Origin: Lederbergia citri
GTDB lineage: Bacteria > Bacillota > Bacilli > Bacillales > Bacillaceae_C
Assembly (NCBI RefSeq): GCF_018343625.1
Contig: NZ_JAGYPG010000002.1
Span: 725,280-789,279, forward strand
DNA: 64,000 nt
Reading direction: 5' to 3'
Positions within the stretch are counted from its first letter, which is position 1. Each line of letters starts with the position of its first letter. Position numbers and translations under genes: made by a program. The notes below the pieces were generated by a model. The model saw only the letters and a list, made by a program, of their open reading frames with translations, made no database searches and was not told the DNA's origin. Of the stretch, positions 16,955 to 25,218 are shown one piece after another.

Positions 16955-18253
16955 TTATTGTGACACAGTTTTTGCTTTAATCACCTTTTTTTCAAAACGC
17001 TCTGGATGAGCCATACGAATGATTGAAGGCCTGGCTAATCCTAACACCACACCTATAAGGAGAGCCGTAGACGCAAGCAATACCCACTGAGCCGGAAATA
17101 AGTCATAAAGAAATCCGTAGATCACCATTCCAAGCGGCAAAAGTGCCATCGCCATCGTTTCAAGGATGGAAAAAATTCTCCCTTTGTAATCATCATCAAT
17201 TTGCTTTTGCATCATCACTTGGATTGGAGTATTCACAAGAATGATCATAGATCCGAATCCGAACATAAGAACAATATAATAAATGACGTTAAGATTGTAA
17301 GACATGGACATTAATAACGGCAGACCTGTTCCCCCCATAAAAAGCCCCATTGCAAGAATGCCTCTTTTTGATACGATAAGTGGATATTTTACTTCTTTAC
17401 GGACAGAGAAGTATATAGACATCAGCAGCATCCCTAATGCGAAGGCTCCTTCAGTAAAGCCAAAATGCTGAGCAGCCATTTTTAATTTTTCAATGAGTAC
17501 GTACGAATAACCCACCTCAAACGCCCCAAAACAGAAATTCACCATTAGTGCGATCCAAATGATGGCCATGATGACAGGCTGTGTTTTTAAATAAGCAAAC
17601 CCTGCTTTCATACTTTGCCACATAGGCTCTTTTGCTTCTCCTTCTGCTTTTTCCTTCCGCTTTGCAAATAATTTAAAGTTCATCGTTGATTCAAGAATGA
17701 CGGCAAAAATGGAAGCAAAGATATAAATAATTAGAAATACTGGAAGAGACACAGCTCCGTATAAAAGACCGCCAACTGCCGGGCTTCCGATTGAAGCGAA
17801 TGAAATTGACATTTGGTTTAATGACATCGCTTTTTGAATTCTTTTTTCATCAACAAGTCCAGTTATTGAGGAACTAAATGTAATTCCTGAGAATATGGAT
17901 GTCAATGACAGAATACATGTCGTTACATAGATTGCAATGAGTGAAATACCCACTGTAGAAGTGACGATTAACAGTCCACATATGGCTAAAGTTGTAGCGA
18001 TTTGAGATAGAATAACAATCTTTTTTCTAGAGTAATTATCGGCAACATACCCTACAAATGGTCCAACCAATGTTTTGGGTAAAATATTACATATTAAATT
18101 TGTAGCAAAACTCGTTGCAGATCCTGTCGTCTGCAAAATATAAAAGCTAATCGCGAATGCGTATACATTTGCTCCAAATGTTGAAATTAGCTTACTCGTC
18201 GTAAACGTCCATAAGTGGTATGTTGCTCTTTTTAGCTTTAATGCCTCTTCCAT
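16955..18253 (-). CDS. MFS efflux transporter
   Basis: A 432-residue, 12-helix major facilitator. The loop 2-3 motif GYVADNYSRKKI (about 68-79) is the MFS motif A variant, and the overall pattern fits the MFS_3/MefA-type multidrug and macrolide efflux group. Start ATG at 18253, CGGAGTG eight bases upstream. It is divergent from a HTH-TPR regulator, and its promoter (TTGCAA, 17 bp, TATATT) is flanked by two copies of the palindrome GTTTAAT-N3-ATTAAAC, so the regulator very likely controls it. Substrate unknown; export of a peptide or antibiotic is possible. Confidence 0.85.
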   Translation of the reverse strand: MEEALKLKRATYHLWTFTTSKLISTFGANVYAFAISFYILQTTGSATSFATNLICNILPKTLVGPFVGYVADNYSRKKIVILSQIATTLAICGLLIVTSTVGISLIAIYVTTCILSLTSIFSGITFSSSITGLVDEKRIQKAMSLNQMSISFASIGSPAVGGLLYGAVSLPVFLIIYIFASIFAVILESTMNFKLFAKRKEKAEGEAKEPMWQSMKAGFAYLKTQPVIMAIIWIALMVNFCFGAFEVGYSYVLIEKLKMAAQHFGFTEGAFALGMLLMSIYFSVRKEVKYPLIVSKRGILAMGLFMGGTGLPLLMSMSYNLNVIYYIVLMFGFGSMIILVNTPIQVMMQKQIDDDYKGRIFSILETMAMALLPLGMVIYGFLYDLFPAQWVLLASTALLIGVVLGLARPSIIRMAHPERFEKKVIKAKTVSQ

Positions 18254-18274
18254 GAAAACACTCCGTTCAAAAAA

Positions 18275-18291
18275 GTTTAATGTGATTAAAC
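18275..18291. promoter_or_regulatory. 17-bp palindromic operator 1
   Basis: GTTTAAT-GTG-ATTAAAC, a perfect 7-bp inverted repeat around 3 bp, located just downstream of the MFS -10 box where a bound repressor would block transcription. Confidence 0.8.
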
Positions 18292-18293
18292 AA

Positions 18294-18322
18294 AATATAC
18301 CACCTATTGACTTTCATTGCAA
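18294..18322 (-). promoter_or_regulatory. SigA-type promoter of the MFS gene
   Basis: Minus strand TTGCAA (18322-18317), 17 bp, TATATT (18299-18294), between the two palindromes. Confidence 0.75.
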
Positions 18323-18328
18323 GCAAAA

Positions 18329-18345
18329 GTTTAATATAATTAAAC
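18329..18345. promoter_or_regulatory. 17-bp palindromic operator 2
   Basis: GTTTAAT-ATA-ATTAAAC, same sequence arms as operator 1, centre 54 bp away. It overlaps the likely -10 region of the regulator gene (TTGACT at 18307-18312, 17 bp, TTTAAT), so autoregulation is expected. Confidence 0.8.
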
Positions 18346-18371
18346 TATATTAATGTAAGAGGTGTTGTAAA

Positions 18372-19613
18372 ATAGATACTCTAGGTGAACGAATTAGGGA
18401 TTTGAGAAAACAGAAGAAAATGACATTAGAAGGACTTGCAGGGACTACTATGACTAAGGGAATGCTTAGTTTAATTGAAAATAATAAGGCAAGGCCTTCA
18501 ATCGAAAGCTTAACATATATTGCAGAGCAGCTTGAAGTTGACGTCTCTGTATTGTTGGGTGCGATCCCCCCATATCATTTTAGTGAAGTTCTTGAGGAAG
18601 TTGAGTTGTTATTTAATATTGAATTTGACCAAAAGACAGACGAATATAAAAAAATCATTTCAATTGTTGAACCATTGCTGGATAAACTTAATCAAGGATA
18701 TGAATCGGCACGTCTTTTAGAAATCGTAAGTCGTTGTCTTTATCATGAAGGGATGGACGGATGGCAAGATACTTCTGATAAGGCTGCCCTATTATATGAT
18801 CAGATGAACTTGGGGGCTAGACGTGCTGAAATAGGGTTGTTTCGTGCGATGATGAAATTTTCGGAACATGATTATAAAAAAGCATTAGAAATTCTACTCC
18901 GAGAGCGTACGGAAATTGAATCAAAATATGCCTATATTGATCCGATGACTCGTGTCGATTTAGACTTCCATGAAGCTATATTGCATTTTGCTGTGGGAGA
19001 CTCGGATTCGGCTACTCACATTATGGAAAGTGCCATGGAATATTCAAAAGAGCACCGTATTTTTTTCCGGATTGACGATTTGTACAGAGTGGCGGCTGGA
19101 CACGCTTTAATGTTTAAAAATGATGAAAAAAGAGTTTATTACTTACAAAAGTTAAGACAATACGGGGAATTTGCGGATGATATGAACTCGCTTATATTTT
19201 GCGATTTATTAAATATCGAATATCTAGTAATGAATCAATGTTACACAGCCGCCTTAGAAGAAATCGATTCACATTTAAAGGATCCTAGTTTGACTCAATT
19301 TTACGAACAATTCTTCTTTCTTGAAAAGGGAAAAGCTTTATTCGGGCTTCAGCAATATAAAAATGTTCTCCATTTGCTTGATAAAATCAATGTGCCATCC
19401 TTTGTGCATCATCCATTTGATTTATCTATATTTTATGTTGCAGATTCTTATAAAGCACGTTGTCATATGGAATTGGGAAATTTTGATAAAGCTTTGGCAC
19501 TTGCTGAACTTGCGATTAAAAATATCAGTCCTATGCCAGACACTCCGTATAGAGATTTTAGTTTTGAAACGTATGAATTGATTAAGGAGAAGATGAGCGA
19601 AGGGAAAATATAG
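18372..19613 (+). CDS. HTH-TPR (RNPP/XRE-type) transcriptional regulator, probable AUA start
   Basis: Regulator of about 413 residues: an N-terminal XRE-type helix-turn-helix (about 3-58, LGERIRDLRKQKKMTLEGLA then TKGMLSLIENNKARPS), then about 340 residues of tetratricopeptide-like helical repeats. This is the plan of quorum-type RNPP regulators (PlcR, NprR), whose TPRs bind peptides; no signal-peptide gene is visible beside it. Standard callers start at TTG 18402, which would delete helix 1 of the HTH and has no usable ribosome binding site. The full HTH needs an ATA at 18372, placed seven bases after AGAGGTG; an in-frame TAA precedes it and no ATG, GTG or TTG lies between. Divergent from the MFS gene, sharing two operators. 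Confidence 0.82.
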   Translation: MDTLGERIRDLRKQKKMTLEGLAGTTMTKGMLSLIENNKARPSIESLTYIAEQLEVDVSVLLGAIPPYHFSEVLEEVELLFNIEFDQKTDEYKKIISIVEPLLDKLNQGYESARLLEIVSRCLYHEGMDGWQDTSDKAALLYDQMNLGARRAEIGLFRAMMKFSEHDYKKALEILLRERTEIESKYAYIDPMTRVDLDFHEAILHFAVGDSDSATHIMESAMEYSKEHRIFFRIDDLYRVAAGHALMFKNDEKRVYYLQKLRQYGEFADDMNSLIFCDLLNIEYLVMNQCYTAALEEIDSHLKDPSLTQFYEQFFFLEKGKALFGLQQYKNVLHLLDKINVPSFVHHPFDLSIFYVADSYKARCHMELGNFDKALALAELAIKNISPMPDTPYRDFSFETYELIKEKMSEGKI

Positions 19614-19654
19614 TGTTGAGATTTGTTATGGGGTTTCACTCTACATGTTTATGG

Positions 19655-19905
19655 TGGACGAATGGTGGGTGGATTTGTTACCTTTGTGATTATTTTCCAA
19701 CTGTGGAGGGCACATATAATGCGATTGGTTACCTTCACAACCATCTTTCCTACCGTGAAGGGCACATATACAGTGATTGGTTATCTTCACGACCATCTTT
19801 CCTACCGTGAAGGGCACCTATACTGCGATTGGTTACCTTCACGACCATATTCCAAATCGTGAAGGGCACCTATATTGCGATTGGTTATCTTTACGACCAT
19901 ATTCC
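19655..19905. repeat. Degenerate tandem array, 52-nt period
   Basis: Units starting GTG(G/A)AGGGCAC repeat at 52, 52 and 52 nt (full units beginning near 19704, 19756, 19808, 19860), with a more diverged unit before. Each unit junction has CTTCAC and GTGAAG as inverted repeats flanking about 18 nt, so each can form a small hairpin. Two overlapping open frames (to 19810 and 19862) are only translations of the repeat. Confidence 0.8.
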
Positions 19906-19987
19906 CCCAAAAAAATCCCGCTCCAAACTTACTTGTGAACTGCCCCGTAAATGTTAGACACTAAACTAACATTTACGGGGTGTTTTT

Positions 19988-20512
19988 ATGTCAAAGTATA
20001 CAATGGAAATAAAATTAGACGCAGTGAAACGTTATTTAAGTGGAGCTGATAGTTATAAAGATATTGCAGAAAGTATTGGTTCAACTAAGTCTCAAGTTAT
20101 CAACTGGGTAAAGTTATTTGAGGCACAAGGAATCAAAGGTTTTGAAAAAGACTATACAGCTTACTCTATTCAGTTTAAACTAGACGTACTTAATTTTATG
20201 AACGAAACAGGCGCTTCTCTTCGAGAAACAGCGAGTAAGTTTAATATATCTTCTCCAAGTACTATTTATCATTGGGAGCAGATATTAAAAAAACAAGGGC
20301 TGGATGCGCTAGAACCAAGGAAAAAGGGGCGTCCATCCATGAAGAAGGAAACCAATAAAAACGAATTAAATAAATTGGCACCAGGTGAAGACTCAGTAGA
20401 AGCGTTACAAGCGAAAATCAAGCGTTTAGAAATGGAGAATGCTTACTTAAAAAAGTTGAATGCTTTAGTTCAGATGCAGGAAAAATTACAAACAAAATCA
20501 AAGCGCAAGTAA
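19988..20512 (+). CDS. IS150-like transposase OrfA (copy 1)
   Basis: A 174-residue DNA-binding subunit: two helix-turn-helix units (about 14-50 and 65-100) followed by a leucine-zipper-like helix ([20 protein letters not shown], about 137-156). Near the end the slippery heptamer A-AAA-AAG at 20449-20455 (read TTA AAA AAG) allows a -1 shift into orfB to make the full OrfAB transposase, as in IS150 and IS3. Start ATG 19988 follows GGGGTG five bases upstream, inside the right arm of the IS-end hairpin. Frame shows no damage. Confidence 0.93.
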   Translation: MSKYTMEIKLDAVKRYLSGADSYKDIAESIGSTKSQVINWVKLFEAQGIKGFEKDYTAYSIQFKLDVLNFMNETGASLRETASKFNISSPSTIYHWEQILKKQGLDALEPRKKGRPSMKKETNKNELNKLAPGEDSVEALQAKIKRLEMENAYLKKLNALVQMQEKLQTKSKRK

Positions 20513-20541
20513 TTTTTGAACTAAAGGATCAGTATGAAGTT

Positions 20542-21351
20542 GTGGATTTAGTTGAAGTCGCAGGCATTCCACGTAGCACGTACTATTATTGGGAAAAACG
20601 TTTAGATCAAGCAGATAAATATGGACAAGTAAAAGAAACAATCAAGATAATTTACCACGAACATAAAGGCCGTTATGGTTATCGCCGTGTCGCAAAAGAG
20701 TTGAGGAAACACGGTTATTCACACGATCCTAAAACAATTAATCGTCTAATGAATGAGATGGGCTTAAAATGTATGGTCCGCATGAAGAAGTATCGTTCTT
20801 ATAAAGGGAACGTGGGTAAAATCGCGCCGAACGTGTTACAACGTGATTTTAACGCAGATAAAATGAATCAAAAATGGGTAACAGACGTGACCGAATTCCA
20901 TCTATTTGGGGAAAAACGTTATTTGTCTCCTGTTCTCGATTTGTGCAATGGCGAAATTATTGCATATAAAGTCATGAATCGACCGGTCTATCAACTGGTG
21001 AGTGATATGTTAGATGAAGCGATTAAACGTATCCAACCAGAAGATAAAGTCATTCTTCATTCTGATCAAGGATGGCATTATCAAATGAAGAAGTATCAGA
21101 AAACATTACAAGAGCACCAGATTACACAAAGTATGTCCCGTAAGGGCAACTGCTTGGATAATGCCGTTATGGAGAATTTCTTCGGTTTATTAAAATCTGA
21201 ACTACTGTATCTGCAAGAATTTGAAAGTATGGCGCACTTTGAAAAAGAATTAGAAGAATATATTAGGTATTACAATTACAAACGAATGAAGGCAAAATTA
21301 AAAGACTTGAGCCCAGTAGAATACCGAACTCAAGTCTTAGAAGTTGCCTAA
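20542..21351 (+). CDS. IS150-like transposase OrfB, DDE catalytic domain (copy 1)
   Basis: A 269-residue rve-type DDE integrase domain. Catalytic residues: first Asp in WVTDVTEF, second in LHSDQGW, Glu in NAVMENFFG with the usual 35-residue spacing. The open frame extends upstream of the first start codon to the orfA overlap, so the protein is normally made as an OrfAB fusion by -1 frameshifting. No stop or deletion is seen; the element is probably active. Confidence 0.93.
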   Translation: MDLVEVAGIPRSTYYYWEKRLDQADKYGQVKETIKIIYHEHKGRYGYRRVAKELRKHGYSHDPKTINRLMNEMGLKCMVRMKKYRSYKGNVGKIAPNVLQRDFNADKMNQKWVTDVTEFHLFGEKRYLSPVLDLCNGEIIAYKVMNRPVYQLVSDMLDEAIKRIQPEDKVILHSDQGWHYQMKKYQKTLQEHQITQSMSRKGNCLDNAVMENFFGLLKSELLYLQEFESMAHFEKELEEYIRYYNYKRMKAKLKDLSPVEYRTQVLEVA

Positions 21352-21431
21352 AATTATTTGTCTAACTTTATTGGGTCAGATCACTTGCCATGTTTGAAGC
21401 GGGACTTTTTTTCCATTCATAAATTCCAAAA

Positions 21432-21854
21432 TTATTTTAAAGCAAATGTAATTTCCGCTTCACACGCAACTTCTCCGTCTACGGTTGCGATCCCTTTTCC
21501 TCTTCCAATCGGGCCTTTTACGCGGGTGATTTCGACTTCCAGGCGAAGTTGGTCACCTGGTCTTACTTGGCGCTTAAATCGGCAGTTATCAAGACCAGCT
21601 AGAAAGCCGATCTTCCCACGATTTTCTTCCTTTTTTAGCATAGCTACGGCACCGACTTGAGCTAATGCCTCAACGATCAAAACACCTGGCATTACTGGAA
21701 AATCAGGAAAATGACCATTGAAAAACTCTTCGTTTGCTGAGACATTTTTTATCCCAACCACTTTCTGACCCTCTTCAATTTCAATAATTTTATCAACTAA
21801 TAAAAATGGATAGCGATGAGGGATGATTTCTTTTATTTGTTGGATATCAAGCAT
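21432..21854 (-). CDS. fabZ: 3-hydroxyacyl-ACP dehydratase FabZ
   Basis: Dehydrates beta-hydroxyacyl-ACP in type II fatty acid synthesis. 140 residues with the hot-dog fold signature [19 protein letters not shown], holding catalytic His48 and Glu62, and [11 protein letters not shown] near the N-terminus. Start ATG at 21854 has AAAGGAGG upstream; the frame is open to 21941 but that extension is not conserved. It is the last gene of the mbl-flhO-flhP-EpuA strand and its 3-prime terminator was split by the IS. Hairpin 21883-21908 upstream suggests partial separation from the EpuA-type gene. Confidence 0.95.
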   Translation of the reverse strand: MLDIQQIKEIIPHRYPFLLVDKIIEIEEGQKVVGIKNVSANEEFFNGHFPDFPVMPGVLIVEALAQVGAVAMLKKEENRGKIGFLAGLDNCRFKRQVRPGDQLRLEVEITRVKGPIGRGKGIATVDGEVACEAEITFALK

Positions 21855-21882
21855 GTTGCATCCTCCTTTTTTGTATAATAAA

Positions 21883-21908
21883 GGGCCACCAGCTTTGCTG
21901 ATGAACCC
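21883..21908 (-). terminator. Hairpin between the EpuA-type gene and fabZ
   Basis: Minus strand GGG-TT-CATCAGC, AAA loop, GCTGGTG-G-CCC followed by TTTATTAT. Likely terminator or attenuator after the EpuA-type gene. Confidence 0.6.
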
Positions 21909-21921
21909 ATGTTGATGTTCC

Positions 21922-22215
21922 TTACTTTTTTTCCACAACAAGATCTACGATGTGAGTCCATGTTTCTTTTTTCAAAACGTCTTTTGGATTCTCACCGCCC
22001 ATAACACCATAGCCGACCATTAAACCACCTATTAGGCTCCCGGCGACCAAAGCGATTACGAGGAAAAGACGCAGCCAAATTGGAATTAAACGAACTCGAA
22101 TTCGCTTTGGAATCGCGTTCTTTTTAGCTTCTTTTCTTTCGGCTTTTTCCTCGCGTTTTTTCTTTTTTATATCTTCTCTCGATTGTACTTCTGCTTGGCT
22201 GATCTCTTTCGCCAT
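21922..22215 (-). CDS. EpuA-family small membrane protein
   Basis: A 97-residue protein with a very basic, Lys/Glu-rich cytoplasmic N-terminus (about 1-48), one transmembrane helix (about 49-71) and a short outside tail. This is the EpuA family, often mislabelled DNA-directed RNA polymerase subunit beta in genome annotations; no polymerase motif is present. The position between flhP and fabZ is common in Bacillaceae. ATG at 22215 follows AAAGGAG. Function unknown. Confidence 0.75.
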   Translation of the reverse strand: MAKEISQAEVQSREDIKKKKREEKAERKEAKKNAIPKRIRVRLIPIWLRLFLVIALVAGSLIGGLMVGYGVMGGENPKDVLKKETWTHIVDLVVEKK

Positions 22216-22327
22216 ATGGTAAACTCCTTTGCTCCCAAATGGCGCAGCCTTTTTCGCCTATTAAAACTGGGAGTATGAATAAATGTTTCTTTATCATATC
22301 ACATTTTATCAAAATTGGTTGCGTTTT

Positions 22328-23158
22328 TTAACGAATTCCGTTAACTAGCCCCATCATTTGATCTGACACGGTAATTGCTCGAGATTGAAATTGCAGTGCA
22401 CGTTGAACGTTCATGATATCAGTGAGTTCTTTGCCTAAATCGACATTAGAGCCTTCTAAGGCTTGTTGCTGCATCGCAATTGTATTTCGTTCTGGTCCTG
22501 CCAAGTCTGTAAAGACCAAAGCAGGATTTACCGTATTATTATCAGGTAATCCAATAAGTGAATCACCTTTTTGTTCCATATATTGCGGTTTATTCAAGGC
22601 AATAACCCCTAAATCAATGTTGGCTTGTCCTTGTTCGCCGCTCGCTTGAAACGTTCCATGATTTGTAATCGTAAAACGATTTAATTGGTCTGAAAAAATA
22701 ACCGGATTATTATTTTGGTCTAAGACAGCATGCCCATCCTGTGTAACAAGCATTAATTGATTATTTCCTGATGGAGTTACATAAAGAGCACCGTTTCGTG
22801 TAAATCTTATATGAGTTCCACTGTCATCTTGAACGCGGACTTTTAAAAACTGGTTTTCAGATGTAAAAGCAAAATCTAAGAATCTGCCTGTATTTTGGAT
22901 AGGGCCTTGATTCAAAACGATAGCTGATTTTGAAATCTTGGCACCGACCCCTTGGCGAATTCCATGCGGAGACAACCTTTCGATTTCATTTTCCCGAGAA
23001 GGTTGATTATTAATCTCCTGAAAAACCATATCTGCGAAAGAAACATCTCTTCTTTTAAAACCCTTCGTCCCTGAGTTTGCGATGTTATTGCTTATGATAT
23101 CAAATTGCTTTTGCAGCTGGCTCAAAGTGTTGGTTGCCGTCGTCATTGATCTGTTCAT
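22328..23158 (-). CDS. flhP: Flagellar hook-basal body protein FlhP
   Basis: A 276-residue FlgG/FlgF-like rod protein. N-terminal helix STTATNT...IISNNIANSGTKGFKRRD (consensus NN-A-N--T-G-K) and C-terminal EGSNVDLGKELTDIMNVQRA and FQSRAITVSDQM match the flagellar rod/hook axial family. FlhO and FlhP build the distal rod in B. subtilis. GTG at 23161 and ATG at 23158 are both possible; AGGAG is eight bases before the ATG, which I prefer. Follows flhO by 23 bp, same strand. Confidence 0.92.
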   Translation of the reverse strand: MNRSMTTATNTLSQLQKQFDIISNNIANSGTKGFKRRDVSFADMVFQEINNQPSRENEIERLSPHGIRQGVGAKISKSAIVLNQGPIQNTGRFLDFAFTSENQFLKVRVQDDSGTHIRFTRNGALYVTPSGNNQLMLVTQDGHAVLDQNNNPVIFSDQLNRFTITNHGTFQASGEQGQANIDLGVIALNKPQYMEQKGDSLIGLPDNNTVNPALVFTDLAGPERNTIAMQQQALEGSNVDLGKELTDIMNVQRALQFQSRAITVSDQMMGLVNGIR

Positions 23159-23181
23159 CACTCAGTCTCCTTGGAAAATAC

Positions 23182-23955
23182 TTATCCATTTACTCTTCCA
23201 ATTTCGTTCACTGCTTTTTCCATACTCCTGTCATATGCTTGAAGAATTTTTTGATTCGCTTCAAACGCCCTATATGCCGTGAGCATATCAGCCATCGCAC
23301 GAGTGGGATCGACGTTGGATGCTTCTATAAAGCCTTGTGATATTGAAAACGTACCATCAACGTTTGGAAGCTGTCCATTATTTTCTGTACGATAAAGACC
23401 GTTTCCTTCCTTGATGAGTGCTTCAGGGTTTTCCGCAGCTGCGATTCCAAGTCGTGCAACCTGAGCACCATTTTCCTCGATGATTCCATTGCTCGTTACC
23501 TTAAAACGATCACTATTTAAACGAATCTGATTGCCATTTACATCAAGGACAGAAAAACCTTCTGTTGTTGTCAGCAAGCCTTCGGCATCCAAAGTAAAGC
23601 GTCCGTTCCGCGTATATTTAGTTTGGCCGTTTTCTTCCACTATAAAAAATACGGGTGTGCCTTCTAAATCTGTTAGCGCAAGATCCGTTCCTATATCTGT
23701 TTGCCGAAGATCACCTTGAATGAATCGGGGTAACGTTTCTTGCATATAAACTCCCGTATTGATTGGGCCAACTGTTTCTGACTTTGCCTTGCCTGCCTCA
23801 ATACGTTGTAGAAGCATTTCTGGAAATGCCCGTATAGTAGATGTATCTTCCTTAAAGCCAGGAGTATTTATATTCGCCATATTATTCGTCAATAAATCCG
23901 TTTTTCGTTGCTGTGCATACATCCCGGATGCTGCTGTATAAAATCCACGTAACAT
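23182..23955 (-). CDS. flhO: Flagellar hook-basal body protein FlhO
   Basis: A 257-residue rod-type axial protein with MLRGFYTAASGMYAQQRKTD and NNMANINTPGFKED at the N-terminus and SNVDPTRAMADMLTAYRAFE at the C-terminus, the paired coiled-coil ends of FlgG-like proteins. Exported through the flagellar type III apparatus and built into the rod. ATG at 23955 follows GAGGTGATT. Located 34 bp after mbl, as in B. subtilis, so it is probably in the same transcript or under its own SigD promoter, which I could not identify. Confidence 0.92.
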   Translation of the reverse strand: MLRGFYTAASGMYAQQRKTDLLTNNMANINTPGFKEDTSTIRAFPEMLLQRIEAGKAKSETVGPINTGVYMQETLPRFIQGDLRQTDIGTDLALTDLEGTPVFFIVEENGQTKYTRNGRFTLDAEGLLTTTEGFSVLDVNGNQIRLNSDRFKVTSNGIIEENGAQVARLGIAAAENPEALIKEGNGLYRTENNGQLPNVDGTFSISQGFIEASNVDPTRAMADMLTAYRAFEANQKILQAYDRSMEKAVNEIGRVNG

Positions 23956-23989
23956 CGAATCACCTCAGTTAAATAATCTGGGCCAATTT

Positions 23990-24991
23990 TTAAACAAAGC
24001 TGCGACGTAAAATTTTGTCCATGTTTTCAAGCATGATTCCAGTTCCAGTTGCTACAGCGTCCATTGGATGTTCCGCAATAAGAACCGGAACTCTTAATTC
24101 CTCGGCTAGAAGCTGGTCGATACCGTGGAGAAGAGCCCCACCGCCTGTTAAAATCACACCGCGATCAATAATATCAGCTGATAATTCAGGTGGAGTTTTT
24201 TCAAGTACATTTTTAGCAGCTTGAACAATTACATCAACGGATTCGCGAAGTGCTTCTTCAATTTCTTTAGAATTCACAGAGATTGTTCGTGGGAGACCTG
24301 TCACCATGTCACGTCCACGAATTTCCATTTCCTCATAACGTGCTCCTTGGAAAACTGTACCGATATTAATTTTAATGCTCTCAGAAGTTCTTTCCCCAAT
24401 TAGAAGCTTGTATTCTCTTTTTACATAGTTCAAAATTTCAGTGTCAAAATTATCGCCTGCCATCTTGATGGATGCAGATGTTACGATATCTCCCATCGAT
24501 AAAACAGCAATATCTGTTGTACCTCCGCCGATATCAATAACCATATTACCGCTCGGTTGGAAAATATCCATTCCCGCTCCAATCGCAGCTACTTTCGGTT
24601 CTTCTTCTAAATAAATTTTCTTTCCGCCGCTTTTTTCAGCTGCTTCTCTAATTGCTTTTTGCTCTACGCTTGTAATATTTGTTGGGCAGCAGATTAGAAT
24701 ACGAGGCTTTGATAAGAAGCCTTTTACATTCAATTTATTGATGAAATGCTTTAGCATAGCTTCTGTCACATCAAAATCTGCAATGACGCCATCTTTTAAC
24801 GGACGAATGGCCACAATGTTTCCTGGTGTCCTTCCGACCATTCTTCTTGCTTCTTCCCCAACTGCCAGTACTCTGTTTGTATTGCGGTCAATAGCAACTA
24901 CTGACGGCTCATTTAAAACAATCCCTTGCCCTTTTACATGAATCAAAACATTTGCTGTCCCCAAATCAATCCCAATATCTTTCGCTAACAT
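23990..24991 (-). CDS. mbl: MreB-like actin homologue Mbl
   Basis: A 333-residue bacterial actin that organises lateral wall synthesis. Phosphate-1 motif GIDLGTANVL (about 6-15), phosphate-2 DIGGGTTDIAV (about 157-167) and adenosine motif GGGALLHGID (about 285-294) are intact. Mbl rather than MreB is assigned from position beside spoIIID and flhO. Start ATG at 24991 with AAGGGAT upstream. It works with LytE-type hydrolases, one of which is present in this window. Confidence 0.95.
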   Translation of the reverse strand: MLAKDIGIDLGTANVLIHVKGQGIVLNEPSVVAIDRNTNRVLAVGEEARRMVGRTPGNIVAIRPLKDGVIADFDVTEAMLKHFINKLNVKGFLSKPRILICCPTNITSVEQKAIREAAEKSGGKKIYLEEEPKVAAIGAGMDIFQPSGNMVIDIGGGTTDIAVLSMGDIVTSASIKMAGDNFDTEILNYVKREYKLLIGERTSESIKINIGTVFQGARYEEMEIRGRDMVTGLPRTISVNSKEIEEALRESVDVIVQAAKNVLEKTPPELSADIIDRGVILTGGGALLHGIDQLLAEELRVPVLIAEHPMDAVATGTGIMLENMDKILRRSFV

Positions 24992-25198
24992 ACAATAATC
25001 CCTTCTTTCGACATTTTTATCTATTTATTTTTTATGTACGCTATTTTCCATTTGGATCATTATTTCCTAAGAAAAAAAGCAACTGAGATAGGCATTTTCA
25101 TTTTATTTCCCTAATTGTTTATTTTACCATATTCAATTTGTAAATTGGCATTAATTGAAAAAATTATTGTTTTTTCGACATGAAATTTTCAAAATAAA

Positions 25199-25218
25199 AA
25201 GGAAGCATCCGCTCCCTT
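25199..25218 (-). terminator. Terminator of spoIIID
   Basis: Minus strand AAGGGAGC, ATGC-type loop, GCTTCCTT then TTTATTTTG. Short stem with one mismatch, overlapping the stop codon. Confidence 0.6.

Larger units (their letters stand above)
19936..21383 (+). mobile_element. IS150-like (IS3 family) insertion sequence, copy 1, 1448 bp
   Basis: Terminal inverted repeats TGAACTGCCCCGTAAATG... and TGATCTGACCCAATAAAG... share TGA-CTG-CCC and GTTAGACA. A 4-bp target duplication CTTG flanks it. It carries orfA and orfB overlapping through a -1 frameshift. A second copy with the same proteins and length is at 30258-31705. A 15-bp perfect hairpin (19943-19957/19966-19980) followed by T5 precedes orfA and includes its ribosome binding site. 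Confidence 0.95.
19909..21412. terminator. Terminator split by an IS insertion in its loop (site 1)
   Basis: TCCCGCTCCAAAC (19916-19928) and GTTTGAAGCGGGA (21392-21404) are complementary with one mismatch, flanked by a run of A on the left and T on the right. Removing the IS and one copy of the CTTG duplication restores a bidirectional terminator with an 11-nt loop between the convergent HTH-TPR and fabZ genes. Confidence 0.85.

Noticed and set aside
19613..19862. Two small frames after the HTH-TPR gene, possible signal peptide for an RNPP system
   Set aside because: They are translations of the 52-nt repeat and do not look like a secreted pro-peptide.
19988..21351. Frameshifted transposase pseudogene
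   Set aside because: The orfA/orfB break is the normal programmed -1 frameshift at A-AAA-AAG; both frames are intact.
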